DNA of 64,000 nt, taken from positions 91,721 through 155,720 of the forward strand of contig CASEDF010000003.1 in the NCBI GenBank assembly GCA_949286705.1. Direction: 5' to 3'. Position 1 is the first letter of the stretch. Every line of letters begins with the position of its first letter. Shown here one piece after another: positions 15,076 to 22,584 of this stretch. The translations under genes were made by a program, and so were the position numbers. The notes beneath the pieces were generated by a model. The model was not told where the DNA came from and searched no databases. It saw only the letters and a list, made by a program, of their open reading frames with translations. This DNA is from an uncultured bacterium (GTDB lineage Bacteria; Cyanobacteriota; Vampirovibrionia; Gastranaerophilales; Gastranaerophilaceae).

Positions 15076-15336
15076 TTGAAAACCGAATAGGTTGACGAAC
15101 AACCAATATGTTACAGTTTTTTTGTAAAACTTTTTTACAAAAATCTGATAGGCACACCAACAACCAATATGTTGTCGTGCCTCAGGCACCGGGATGTGGC
15201 ACTCTGCCGAACAAACGATTAAGTATCGTTTGTGAGAGGTTGGTAGCGCACCCCATAACATTGAAAACCGAATAGGTTGACCAACAACCAATATGTTACA
15301 GTTTTTTTGTAAAACTTTTTTTACAAAAAAAGTTTT
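15076..15336 (+). repeat. tRNA-Pro leader: duplicated segment with interrupted tRNA-Pro 5' half
   Basis: TTGAAAACCGAATAGGTTGA begins two near-identical copies of about 68 bases at 15076 and 15261. Between them, 15190-15200 is tRNA-Pro positions 1-11 (CGGGATGTGGC), 15201-15239 is a 39-base insert (ACTCTGCCGA...GTGAGAGG) holding stem ACAAACGAT/ATCGTTTGT with loop TAAGT, and 15240-15252 resumes the tRNA (TTGGTAGCGCACC). The insert is the same element found in the tRNA-Leu array. At 15311-15336 a perfect 12+12 palindrome (AAAACTTTTTTT, AC, inverse) abuts the first base of the real tRNA. Nothing coding is seen between 14922 and 15336. Confidence 0.85.
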
Positions 15337-15413
15337 CGGGATGTGGCGCAGCTTGGTAGCGCACCTCGCTTGGGACGAGGGGGTCGCACGTTCAAATCGT
15401 GTCATCCCGACCA
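15337..15413 (+). tRNA. tRNA-Pro (TGG)
   Basis: Acceptor CGGGATG paired with CATCCCG, D-arm GCGCAGCTTGGTAGCGC, anticodon arm CTCGC-TTGGGAC-GAG region giving TGG, T-arm with CGTTCAAATCG, discriminator A, and encoded CCA. 77 nt. Confidence 0.95.
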
Positions 15414-15450
15414 TTTTAAAAAAGAGCCGAAAAAAAAGAGGATTAGGGAA

Positions 15451-16536
15451 TTGGATTTTACGACATTAACCATAGAATTTTTAGGGAAACTGGCGTCAAT
15501 CGTCGGCAGTTACGGCTGGGCAATAATCGTATTAACTATAATAGTGCGTGCATTTTTGTGGCCGTTAAACGTATCACAGCAGCGTTCAATGCGAATGATG
15601 CAGACATTGCAGCCGAAATTAAAGGCAATACAGGACAGATACAAAAGTAATCCGCAGGTAATGCAGCAAAAGCTTATGGAATTTTACAAAGAGCATAAGT
15701 TCAATCCTATGGGCGGCTGTATGCCTTTGTTAATCCAGATGCCGATATTCATCCTGTTATATTCGGCGTTAATGAGTCCGCAGTTCATCCAGACAGCGGG
15801 GAATGTCCCTTTTTTATTTGTAAACAGGCTTGATACAACATTAAGAGCATCCGCCGGAATTTCAAACGACGGCGAGATGGGTGTATCCAAGTACGACAGA
15901 TTTATTGTCGGAAAAACCGCGGTTGTATATTTGCCCGATGAAACTTTAGAGAACGTAAAAATATCAAAACCCAATCAGGCATTGGAAATTCAGGGCGAAT
16001 TAACACCGGGAGAGCCGATTGATTTTAAAATCAGCCTTGACAATTTGAACTTAAAATTCAGCCAGCTTCAAAAAATTGAAAAAGCAGATGTAATAATAAC
16101 TGACGTAAACACAAAAGAAACCGAAAAGATAACCTTTGAGCGTCAGGGCGAGATATTAGCGGCATCAGTTCCGTCTATTGAGGTAAAACAGGCTTTCCAC
16201 TTTGATGTATTGCTTTTAATAGTATTATTCGGTATTACGATGTTCATTTCGCAAAAGGTAATGATGGCGACATCAAAAACTTCGGAACCGCAGGATCCGA
16301 CACAAGCCGCAATTCAAAAATCAATGGGCACATTTATGCCTATAATGATTATTGCGACGTTTGTAATAATTCCGATACCTGCCGGTGTGCTTTTATATCT
16401 TGTTACGAGCAATTTAATCCAGATATTACAGACGGTAATTGTAAATAAACAGATGGATATAGAAGAAGCGCACAAAAAAGCCGTTGTAACGGAAAGCGAT
16501 CTTGATAACGCCAAAAAGATAGACAGTAAGGAGTAA
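15451..16536 (+). CDS. yidC: YidC/Oxa1-family membrane protein insertase
   Basis: Inserts proteins into the inner membrane, alone or with SecYEG. 361 residues from the TTG at 15451 (AGAGGA eight bases upstream); the frame runs back into tRNA-Pro, so earlier starts are excluded. Membrane segments: about 20-40 (GWAIIVLTIIVRAFLWPL, with the conserved groove Arg), CMPLLIQMPIFILLYSAL (about 95-112), then VLLLIVLFGITMFIS and IMIIATFVIIPIPAGVLLYL near the C-terminus. A soluble stretch of about 130 residues between helices (about 125-250) is larger than in Gram-positive SpoIIIJ. No large N-terminal periplasmic domain, as in cyanobacteria. queA follows five bases later. Confidence 0.92.
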   Translation: MDFTTLTIEFLGKLASIVGSYGWAIIVLTIIVRAFLWPLNVSQQRSMRMMQTLQPKLKAIQDRYKSNPQVMQQKLMEFYKEHKFNPMGGCMPLLIQMPIFILLYSALMSPQFIQTAGNVPFLFVNRLDTTLRASAGISNDGEMGVSKYDRFIVGKTAVVYLPDETLENVKISKPNQALEIQGELTPGEPIDFKISLDNLNLKFSQLQKIEKADVIITDVNTKETEKITFERQGEILAASVPSIEVKQAFHFDVLLLIVLFGITMFISQKVMMATSKTSEPQDPTQAAIQKSMGTFMPIMIIATFVIIPIPAGVLLYLVTSNLIQILQTVIVNKQMDIEEAHKKAVVTESDLDNAKKIDSKE

Positions 16537-16540
16537 GGCA

Positions 16541-17632
16541 TTGCAGGTATCGGAATATGATTACGAACTGCCCGAAGAATTAATAGCGCAAATGCCTGCC
16601 GACAAACGCGAAAATTCCCGAATGCTTGTACTTAATCCGGAAGAACAGACGATTGAGCACAAGCATTTTTACGATATAGTCGATTTGCTGGATGAGAATA
16701 CATTGCTTGTAATGAATAATACAAAAGTGCTTCCGGCAAGGCTGTACGGAACAAAAGACACAGGCGCGCGGATTGAAGTATTTTTGCTGGAATCAAAAGC
16801 GGGGGTAAATGAGGGGGAAAATGCGGAGGTAAAAGACGGCAAAAACTGGTCATGCCTTATAAAGCCGTCAAAACGTGTAAAGCCCGATACGATAATTAAA
16901 ATAAGTAATGAATTAAGCGTGCGCGTCATAAAGCGGCTTGAAGAGGACGGCGAATGGCTTGTTGAGATGATTTATGACGGGGATTTGTTTGAGATACTGC
17001 ATAAAGTCGGGAATATACCGCTTCCGCCGTACATAGAGCGCAAACTTCAAACAGAGGAGATAAAAAAAATTGACACTGAGCGCTACCAGACGGTTTACGC
17101 AAAAGATGAAGGTTCGGTTGCAGCGCCGACTGCAGGATTGCATTTTACAAAAGAGATATTGAAAAAACTGGAAGAAAAAGGTGTAGAGACGGCTTACGTA
17201 ACGCTTAACGTGGGTCTCGGGACGTTCAGACCCGTAAAATGCGAGCGGATAGAAGACCATAAAATGCACTCGGAAACCTTTGAAATAAGCGAAGAAACAG
17301 CAGCCGTAATAAACCGTGCGAAATCCGCCGGCAAAAAGCTTATAGCAGTAGGCACAACGACCGTCAGAACTCTGGAGACCGCATACAAACAATTCGGCTG
17401 CATAAAGGCTTGTAAAAGTGCGTCGGAATTATTCATTTACCCGCCTTATGAATTCAAGGTTATCGACGGGCTTATAACGAACTTTCACCTGCCGAAATCA
17501 ACGCTTTTAATGCTTGTGAGCGCTCTTGCGGGGAAAGAATTTATCTTTAAAGCTTATAAAGAAGCCGTAAAAGAGCGTTACAGGTTCTTTTCCTACGGGG
17601 ATTGTATGTTTATTAAGTCGTTAAGTCGATAA
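16541..17632 (+). CDS. queA: S-adenosylmethionine:tRNA ribosyltransferase-isomerase (QueA)
   Basis: Adds the cyclopentane-diol precursor from S-adenosylmethionine to preQ1 in tRNA, giving epoxyqueuosine. Seen: YDYELPEELIAQMPADKRENSRMLVL at the start (positions 6-31), NNTKVLPARL, EVFLLE, GDGG-like loop region, YQTVYA(K)DEGSVAAPTAGLHFT, NVGLGTFRPV, GTTTVRTLE and ITNFHLPKSTLLMLVSA. 363 residues, slightly long. Starts with TTG eight bases after AAGGAG. The last residues (IKSLSR) and the stop codon are encoded by an octanucleotide repeat (TTAAGTCG-type) that invades the 3' end. Co-transcribed with yidC. Confidence 0.95.
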   Translation: MQVSEYDYELPEELIAQMPADKRENSRMLVLNPEEQTIEHKHFYDIVDLLDENTLLVMNNTKVLPARLYGTKDTGARIEVFLLESKAGVNEGENAEVKDGKNWSCLIKPSKRVKPDTIIKISNELSVRVIKRLEEDGEWLVEMIYDGDLFEILHKVGNIPLPPYIERKLQTEEIKKIDTERYQTVYAKDEGSVAAPTAGLHFTKEILKKLEEKGVETAYVTLNVGLGTFRPVKCERIEDHKMHSETFEISEETAAVINRAKSAGKKLIAVGTTTVRTLETAYKQFGCIKACKSASELFIYPPYEFKVIDGLITNFHLPKSTLLMLVSALAGKEFIFKAYKEAVKERYRFFSYGDCMFIKSLSR

Positions 17633-17669
17633 GACGTTGGGTTGTTAAGTGCGTTTCATTAATCAGATT
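17619..17669. repeat. Octanucleotide-flanked element, truncated copy overlapping the queA stop
   Basis: TTAAGTCG-type octamers (17619-17650) followed by the core start GCGTTTCATTAATCAG, then interrupted by a GTAGGTCGG hairpin element. Same family as 18655-18782 and 21893-21999. Confidence 0.6.
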
Positions 17670-17729
17670 GTAGGTCGGATTTACTAATCCGACAGAAATT
17701 TTATTGTCGGCATAGTAATGCCGACCTAC
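17670..17729. repeat. 60-bp GTAGGTCGG...CCGACCTAC palindromic element
   Basis: Terminal inverse repeats GTAGGTCGG / CCGACCTAC, with two inner hairpins GTCGG-ATTTACTAAT-CCGAC and GTCGGCAT-AGTA-ATGCCGAC. Shorter relatives occur at 38123-38142 and 45317-45338. It sits inside the octanucleotide element. Confidence 0.7.
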
Positions 17730-17741
17730 AGTATGTTTATT

Positions 17742-17862
17742 GAGTGAATAAAGGAATAAGTGAATAATGGAATAAGTTGTATCATAGATTAATCTGTGCG
17801 GGATTTCTCCAAGATTGCTTTTTATATAACACTTATTAACTTATTCACTTATTCCCTTGACA
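17742..17862. repeat. Octanucleotide-flanked intergenic element (AATAAG type)
   Basis: Left flank of AATAAGTG/GAATAATG octamers, core ATTAATCTGTGCGGGATTTC followed by TCCAAGATTGCTTTTTATATAA, right flank AACTTATTCACTTATTCCC complementary to the left flank. The 17633-17936 gap contains this, the hairpin element above and no gene. Confidence 0.7.
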
Positions 17863-17936
17863 TCTTACGAAAAATCCTTAATTTATATGATACCAAACTT
17901 CAATAAAGCGTGTAGAATAAAATTGAGGGTAGGATT

Positions 17937-18656
17937 ATGTTTTCAGAAATGATACAAAGAATGCTGAATAGCGGCGGACAGGCAGCAGCAATTCAAAGAG
18001 CCGCGCAGATGAATCAGTATGTAAATAATTTTTATAAGACAAAAAACGTAACACAGGCGAATATAAATACGATTCTTCCGCCGTCAAACCCCAACGTGCA
18101 ATCATTTGAAAATGTTCTTTCTTCAACGCAAAAAGTAAACTTCGGCAATCTGCTTTTAAATCCGGAATCAATGAAAGTTAAGGCGGAACTTGCAAAAACA
18201 AATCCGACGGAAAGTCTTAATAACGCGCTTATGCAGGCGGCAGCAGCTAATAACGGAATAGGGAATATCAACAACCCTTCCAAAAGCCAGATTATGAACA
18301 TGGTCGAACAAATTGCCAAAAAACACGGAGTAGACGATAAATTAGTAAAAGCGCTAATCAAACAGGAATCAGGCTTTAACCCTGATGCGAAATCCAAAGC
18401 CGGCGCTATGGGATTAATGCAATTGATGCCTGCGACAGCCAAGGGTTTGGGGGTAACTGACGCTTATAATCCCGTCCAAAACGTAGACGGCGGCGTAAGA
18501 TATTTAAAATCCATGCTTAATAAATATAACGGCAACGTAATTCTGGCGCTTGCGGCATACAATGCCGGTCCCGGCGCTGTTGACAAATATGACGGTGTTC
18601 CGCCATATAAAGAAACCCAAAATTACGTAAAAAATATTCTGGCGAATTATTTGTAA
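17937..18656 (+). CDS. Lytic transglycosylase (SLT domain)
   Basis: Cleaves peptidoglycan glycan strands non-hydrolytically. 239 residues; residues 1-115 are Asn/Ala-rich and unstructured-looking, then an SLT domain: catalytic Glu in [42 protein letters not shown], and [15 protein letters not shown]. There is no signal peptide; the first 45 residues contain [15 protein letters not shown] helices and KVNFGNL. Similar leaderless-signal SLT proteins exist for phage or secretion machinery. GAGGGTAGG ribosome-binding site. Flanked on both sides by octanucleotide elements. Confidence 0.88.
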   Translation: MFSEMIQRMLNSGGQAAAIQRAAQMNQYVNNFYKTKNVTQANINTILPPSNPNVQSFENVLSSTQKVNFGNLLLNPESMKVKAELAKTNPTESLNNALMQAAAANNGIGNINNPSKSQIMNMVEQIAKKHGVDDKLVKALIKQESGFNPDAKSKAGAMGLMQLMPATAKGLGVTDAYNPVQNVDGGVRYLKSMLNKYNGNVILALAAYNAGPGAVDKYDGVPPYKETQNYVKNILANYL

Positions 18657-18782
18657 AAAGTCGATAAGTCGTTGAGTCGTTAAGACGGTAAGTTCTTTAA
18701 TAAAAGCTATTCGAAAATGTGTTAAGACTGATTAATGAAACGTACTTAACGACCTAACGTCTTACCGACTTCACGACTTTAT
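18655..18782. repeat. Octanucleotide-flanked intergenic element (GTCGTTAA type) with 37-bp inverted flanks
   Basis: Left flank: period-8 repeats AGTCGATA AGTCGTTG AGTCGTTA. Core TTCTTTAATAAAAGCT ... AAGACTGATTAATGAAA. Right flank is the imperfect reverse complement of the left (about 29 of 37 positions). The core is the same as at 21893-21999 but inverted. Confidence 0.75.
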
Positions 18783-18791
18783 TAAACATTT

Positions 18792-18820
18792 TTGCATTTA
18801 AAAAAGTTTTTTGCTACAAT
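18792..18820 (+). promoter_or_regulatory. Promoter of the MCE-lpxK-nth operon
   Basis: TTGCAT, 17-base spacer, TACAAT, 29 bases before the MCE ATG. Confidence 0.6.
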
Positions 18821-18849
18821 AAAAATGTAGATAACAAATGAGGGATTAA

Positions 18850-20208
18850 ATGAAGTTCTCGTCATCATTCAAGGTAGGCTTGCTAACCTTAATAGCGCTG
18901 GTATTATTGTTTGGGGTAGTATTCAAGGTAAAAGGAAGAACCTTTTCCAATGCAAAAAGGATAGAAATACAATTCAAAGACGTAAACGGCATGAGACCTG
19001 GTGCGGGAGTACAGATGATGGGCTTAAGAGTAGGTCAGGTAGAGGAAGTAACGCCGATAGTTGACGGCGAAAACAGCTACGTAAAGGTAAAATTCGTAAT
19101 CACCGACCCTGATGTAAAAATCCCCAAAGCTTCACTTTTTTCGATCCAGCAGTCAGGCTTAATCGGTGAATTATTTTTGGAAATCACCCCGCCAAAGACA
19201 AGAACCCTCTATATTCCGATGAAAACAAAAGGGCTTTTGTATAAAGATGATACGGTCGAAATGCAGCTTGATGACAAATTCTACGACGTCGGCACGGTAA
19301 AAGCCATTGAAGTAATTTCACGTGCTGCAGTACCGTTTAATTTCAGAGATTCAATAGATACGACTTATGCCTATAAAATAGATTATATGGTAGATTTGCC
19401 GGGGCTTGTACTTCCGGAATTTATGAAAGGTCAGCCGGTATTCAAAAACGGTGAGAAAAAATTAAGAATATCCACGCTGGATGATACAATATTGCCATAC
19501 CCTGCGCAGGATTCGCCCTATACAATAATTGAGCCGATGAGGATAGCGGATTTTATGGAATGGCAGTACAAAGCGGCGGAATCACTTACCGAAACCAACA
19601 GAAAAATCAATGACCTTTTATCTGATGAAGTTATCGCGGAACTTCAGATGTCAGTCACAAACATAAATTCACTGACTGCGCAATCAGCCGCAACAATTGC
19701 CAAGTTTGACAAACTCATTGACGCGTCAGAAGGCGATTTGAAAGAATTGATGACCATGCTTGACAGAACAAGCAAAGATTTTTCAAAACTTTCGGATAAC
19801 CTTAACAACATAATCGGTGACAAAGAATTCAAATCAAAACTTTATTCCACGGCGGATTCACTGGAATTGTTAAGCAAAAACTTAAACAAAATTATGGATA
19901 ACGGCAACGCGGAAGCCATTGCAGCTGATTTAAAAGTCATTATGCATAATGTAAATGAAATCAGCACTTACATAAATTCAATGACAAAAGACGATAACCT
20001 GAAACATGATTTGACAAGCGCTATTAAAAGCGTAGATAAAGCAATGACGGATATCTCAACAACACTTGCAACAGTAAATCAGCTGACACCGGAAAACAAA
20101 ACGGAATTACAATCCATAATTGATGATGCAGCTGTTACAACCTGCAATTTGAGAAAATTCTCCGAAAAATTAAATAAAAGATTTTTATTATTCAGACTGA
20201 TGTTTTAA
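18850..20208 (+). CDS. MCE-domain (MlaD-like) lipid-transport protein
   Basis: 452 residues: an N-terminal membrane anchor (VGLLTLIALVLLFGVVFKV, 9-27), an MCE domain (IEIQFKDVNGMRPGAGVQMMGLRVGQVEEV, about 38-70; then SLFSIQQSGLIGELFLEI), then a long helical tail from about 240 to the end with heptad-like Asn/Leu/Asp spacing. MCE proteins form hexameric rings that move phospholipids between inner and outer membranes. The C-terminal helix region suggests a tube-forming, longer MCE protein. No permease/ATPase partner (MlaE/F) is adjacent. First gene before lpxK; 3-base gap. Confidence 0.88.
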   Translation: MKFSSSFKVGLLTLIALVLLFGVVFKVKGRTFSNAKRIEIQFKDVNGMRPGAGVQMMGLRVGQVEEVTPIVDGENSYVKVKFVITDPDVKIPKASLFSIQQSGLIGELFLEITPPKTRTLYIPMKTKGLLYKDDTVEMQLDDKFYDVGTVKAIEVISRAAVPFNFRDSIDTTYAYKIDYMVDLPGLVLPEFMKGQPVFKNGEKKLRISTLDDTILPYPAQDSPYTIIEPMRIADFMEWQYKAAESLTETNRKINDLLSDEVIAELQMSVTNINSLTAQSAATIAKFDKLIDASEGDLKELMTMLDRTSKDFSKLSDNLNNIIGDKEFKSKLYSTADSLELLSKNLNKIMDNGNAEAIAADLKVIMHNVNEISTYINSMTKDDNLKHDLTSAIKSVDKAMTDISTTLATVNQLTPENKTELQSIIDDAAVTTCNLRKFSEKLNKRFLLFRLMF

Positions 20209-20211
20209 AAT

Positions 20212-21243
20212 ATGAACCTGAAAACAAAGATAACAAAATTACATTATGACCGGAATGCAAAAGGCGTGCTTGTGAATATACTGGAAGGCATGTCATACGT
20301 ATACGGTCTGGGAAGCGGATTAAAAAACTGGCTATATGATAAAAAAATCTTACGTCCGAAAAAAGTCGGCGCATACGTAATTTCGGTCGGAAACATGACA
20401 ACCGGCGGCGTTGGAAAGACACCCGTTGTTCTGGAAATTGCAAGATATTTGCTCAAAAAAGGCGAAAAAGTCGCAATAATTTCGCGCGGCTACGGGGGCA
20501 AATTATCAAATAAAAACGTCAACATAATATCAGACGGAAAATACGTACTTCATACAGCGGCAATGGCGGGAGATGAACCTTTCTGGCTTGCGCAAAAAGC
20601 CGAAGGCGCCTGCGTTTTAACCTGCAAAGACAGATATAAAGCCGCAAAATACGCAATAGAAAATTTCGGTGTAACAAAAATAATTCTTGACGACGGATTT
20701 CAGCATCGCAAATTATTCCGCGACATAGATATAGTCCTGATGGACAGCAAAATGGGTCTGGGAAATGAAAAGCTGCTTCCCGCAGGACCTTTAAGAGAAG
20801 GCGCGGAAGCACTTGACAGAATTGACAAACTGCTCATCATAAGCAAAGACACTGACCACACAAAAGCCGAAAAATTTGCACGGATTATGGAAAAAAGACT
20901 GAGCATTGAAACAATGGTCTGCGCGATTGAACCGGATTACATATATAATATTAAAACAGGCGAACATCTGGAGGAGGGAAATGCCGTGACGGCAATGTGT
21001 TCAATCGGTCAGCCCCAACAGTTTTTCGACTTTTTAACAGGATTTTACGTAAAAAAAGAAATCGCACTTGACGATCATCATCAATATTCTCCGATTGACC
21101 TTGTAGATATCGACGGAAATGTTGTTACAACGGAAAAAGATGCTGTAAAACTTTTACGGTTTGACAAAGATAACATTTATGCGCTGAAACTTCGCACAGT
21201 GCTTGATGTTGAAAGGCTTTTGAATGTTAAAAGAAAAAGTTAA
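20212..21243 (+). CDS. lpxK: Tetraacyldisaccharide 4'-kinase (lipid A synthesis)
   Basis: Phosphorylates the lipid A disaccharide at the 4' position. 343 residues. P-loop GNMTTGGVGKTPVVLEIARY (about 62-81), SRGYGG, GDEPFWLA, KDRYKAA, the DDGFQHRKL motif with catalytic Asp (about 160), and LLPAGPLREG. An N-terminal membrane-associated helix is weak. Presence shows that this organism makes LPS-type lipid A. Overlaps nth by 20 bases downstream. Confidence 0.94.
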   Translation: MNLKTKITKLHYDRNAKGVLVNILEGMSYVYGLGSGLKNWLYDKKILRPKKVGAYVISVGNMTTGGVGKTPVVLEIARYLLKKGEKVAIISRGYGGKLSNKNVNIISDGKYVLHTAAMAGDEPFWLAQKAEGACVLTCKDRYKAAKYAIENFGVTKIILDDGFQHRKLFRDIDIVLMDSKMGLGNEKLLPAGPLREGAEALDRIDKLLIISKDTDHTKAEKFARIMEKRLSIETMVCAIEPDYIYNIKTGEHLEEGNAVTAMCSIGQPQQFFDFLTGFYVKKEIALDDHHQYSPIDLVDIDGNVVTTEKDAVKLLRFDKDNIYALKLRTVLDVERLLNVKRKS

Positions 21244-21868
21244 TATAGATAGTGTCGTAAAAAACTTAAAAGCCGCCCGACAGCCGCAAAGCGATTTTGT
21301 AAAGCTTATGGACGGATTTAAAGATCCGTATCTTGTTTTGATAGCATGCATTTTGAGCTTAAGAACAAACGATAAAACAACCTATCCCGCGACATTAAGG
21401 ATGCTGGAATTAGGCAGAACCCCTGAAGACTTTGCAAAACTGGATCCGAAAGTTCTGGAAAAAGCCATATACCCCGTAGGTTTTTATGCGAATAAAGCGC
21501 GTCAGATAGTTGAATTATCAAAAGAATTGGTGGAAAAATACAATTCACGTGTTCCGGATGAGATAGACGAACTTGTAAAATTCAACGGAGTAGGGAGAAA
21601 GACCGCGAATTTAGTTTTGAGCGAAGGATTTCACAAACCCGCAATCTGCGTGGATGTACACGTCCACAGGATTATGAACAGACTGGGATACGTGAAAACA
21701 AATACACCAGAGGAAACAGAATTTGCGCTGAGAGAAAAACTGCCCGTAAAATACTGGATAGATATAAATTCACTCCTTGTAACCCACGGACAGAACGTCT
21801 GCACCCCGCGTAACCCAAAATGCGAAATCTGCCCCGTTAAAGAATTTTGCGAAACTTACCGCGCCTGA
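21224..21868 (+). CDS. nth: Endonuclease III (DNA glycosylase/AP lyase)
   Basis: Removes oxidised pyrimidines and cuts abasic sites. 214 residues: helix-hairpin-helix FNGVGRKTANLVLSE with catalytic Lys (about 126), catalytic Asp in CVDVHVHRIMNRLG (about 143), and the C-terminal [4Fe-4S] ligands C-x6-C-x2-C-x5-C (CTPRNPKCEICPVKEFC). The start lies within lpxK, so expression is coupled. Confidence 0.95.
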   Translation: MLKEKVNIDSVVKNLKAARQPQSDFVKLMDGFKDPYLVLIACILSLRTNDKTTYPATLRMLELGRTPEDFAKLDPKVLEKAIYPVGFYANKARQIVELSKELVEKYNSRVPDEIDELVKFNGVGRKTANLVLSEGFHKPAICVDVHVHRIMNRLGYVKTNTPEETEFALREKLPVKYWIDINSLLVTHGQNVCTPRNPKCEICPVKEFCETYRA

Positions 21869-21892
21869 GAACCTGAAACACACGGGATAAGA

Positions 21893-21999
21893 CTTTAAGA
21901 CGTTAAGTCGTTAAGACGATAAGTGCATTTCATTAATCAGTCTTAGCGCAATATCACCAAAACAGCTTTTATTAAAGAACTTAACGTCTTAACGACTTT
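21893..21999. repeat. Octanucleotide-flanked intergenic element (GTTAAGAC type)
   Basis: Left flank TTAAGACGTTAAGTCGTTAA, core GCATTTCATTAATCAGTCTT followed by AGCGCAATATCACCAAAACAGC and TTTTATTAAAG, right flank AACTTAACGTCTTAACGACTT complementary to the left. Inverted relative to the 18655 copy. Confidence 0.75.
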
Positions 22000-22018
22000 T
22001 TATCATGCTTAAGGCACC

Positions 22019-22047
22019 TTGATTTATAAAAAAAATTATGCGATAAT
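22019..22047 (+). promoter_or_regulatory. Promoter of the hydrogenase operon
   Basis: TTGATT, 17-base spacer, GATAAT, 41 bases before the first start codon. A short GGGTAGTCGACCC palindrome lies between. Confidence 0.55.
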
Positions 22048-22088
22048 ATGCGTGGGGTAGTCGACCCTGACAATACGAGGAGTTAATG

Positions 22089-22583
22089 ATGACAATAGAC
22101 ACAACCCGCAGAATCAGCACAACGAAGTTAGACGAGATTTTGCAGTCTTATGATTACAAAAAATCCAATCTGATAGCTATTTTGCAAAAAGTACAGGAAG
22201 AATACCGTTATCTTCCGGAAGAAGCTTTAATTTACATCGGGACAAAAATTGAGGGGTTATCGCCCGCAACTGTTTTCGGTGTGGCAACATTTTACGCGCA
22301 ATTTTCACTGGAGCCGAAAGGCAAATTTGAAATCAAAGTCTGCGACGGCACAGCATGCCATGTGAGAGGCTCAATGCCTGTATTAAACGCAATAAGAAAC
22401 AAACTTAACATCAAAGAGGGGCAATTAACAAGCGAAAACGGACTTTTCTCGCTGGAAACGGTAAGCTGCCTCGGTGCATGCGGACTTGCACCGGTTGTTG
22501 TAATTAACGGAAAAGTTTACCCGCAGATGACGTCCGATGCCATCAGCATTGTACTTGATACCCTTTTGAAAGAGGAAGAATAA
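22089..22583 (+). CDS. hydC: [FeFe]-hydrogenase NuoE-like subunit (HydC/HndA type)
   Basis: 164 residues with a thioredoxin-like [2Fe-2S] domain: CDGTACHVRGS (about 86-96) and CLGACGLAPV (about 127-136) supply the four cysteines; the N-terminal helical bundle (ILQKVQEEYRYLPEEALIYI) is as in complex I 24-kDa subunits. It passes electrons between the NADH-oxidising subunit and the hydrogenase. I prefer the second ATG (22089), six bases after GAGGAG, over 22086. First gene of a three-gene operon; the HydB start follows by one base. Confidence 0.93.
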   Translation: MTIDTTRRISTTKLDEILQSYDYKKSNLIAILQKVQEEYRYLPEEALIYIGTKIEGLSPATVFGVATFYAQFSLEPKGKFEIKVCDGTACHVRGSMPVLNAIRNKLNIKEGQLTSENGLFSLETVSCLGACGLAPVVVINGKVYPQMTSDAISIVLDTLLKEEE

Positions 22584-22584
22584 T

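Noticed and set aside
15007..15414. 135-aa minus-strand frame over tRNA-Pro and its leader
   Set aside because: Runs through the tRNA and its duplicated leader, with no ribosome-binding site.
15343..15450. yidC start inside tRNA-Pro
   Set aside because: The upstream codons are tRNA sequence; a TTG with AGAGGA at 15451 fits the family N-terminus.
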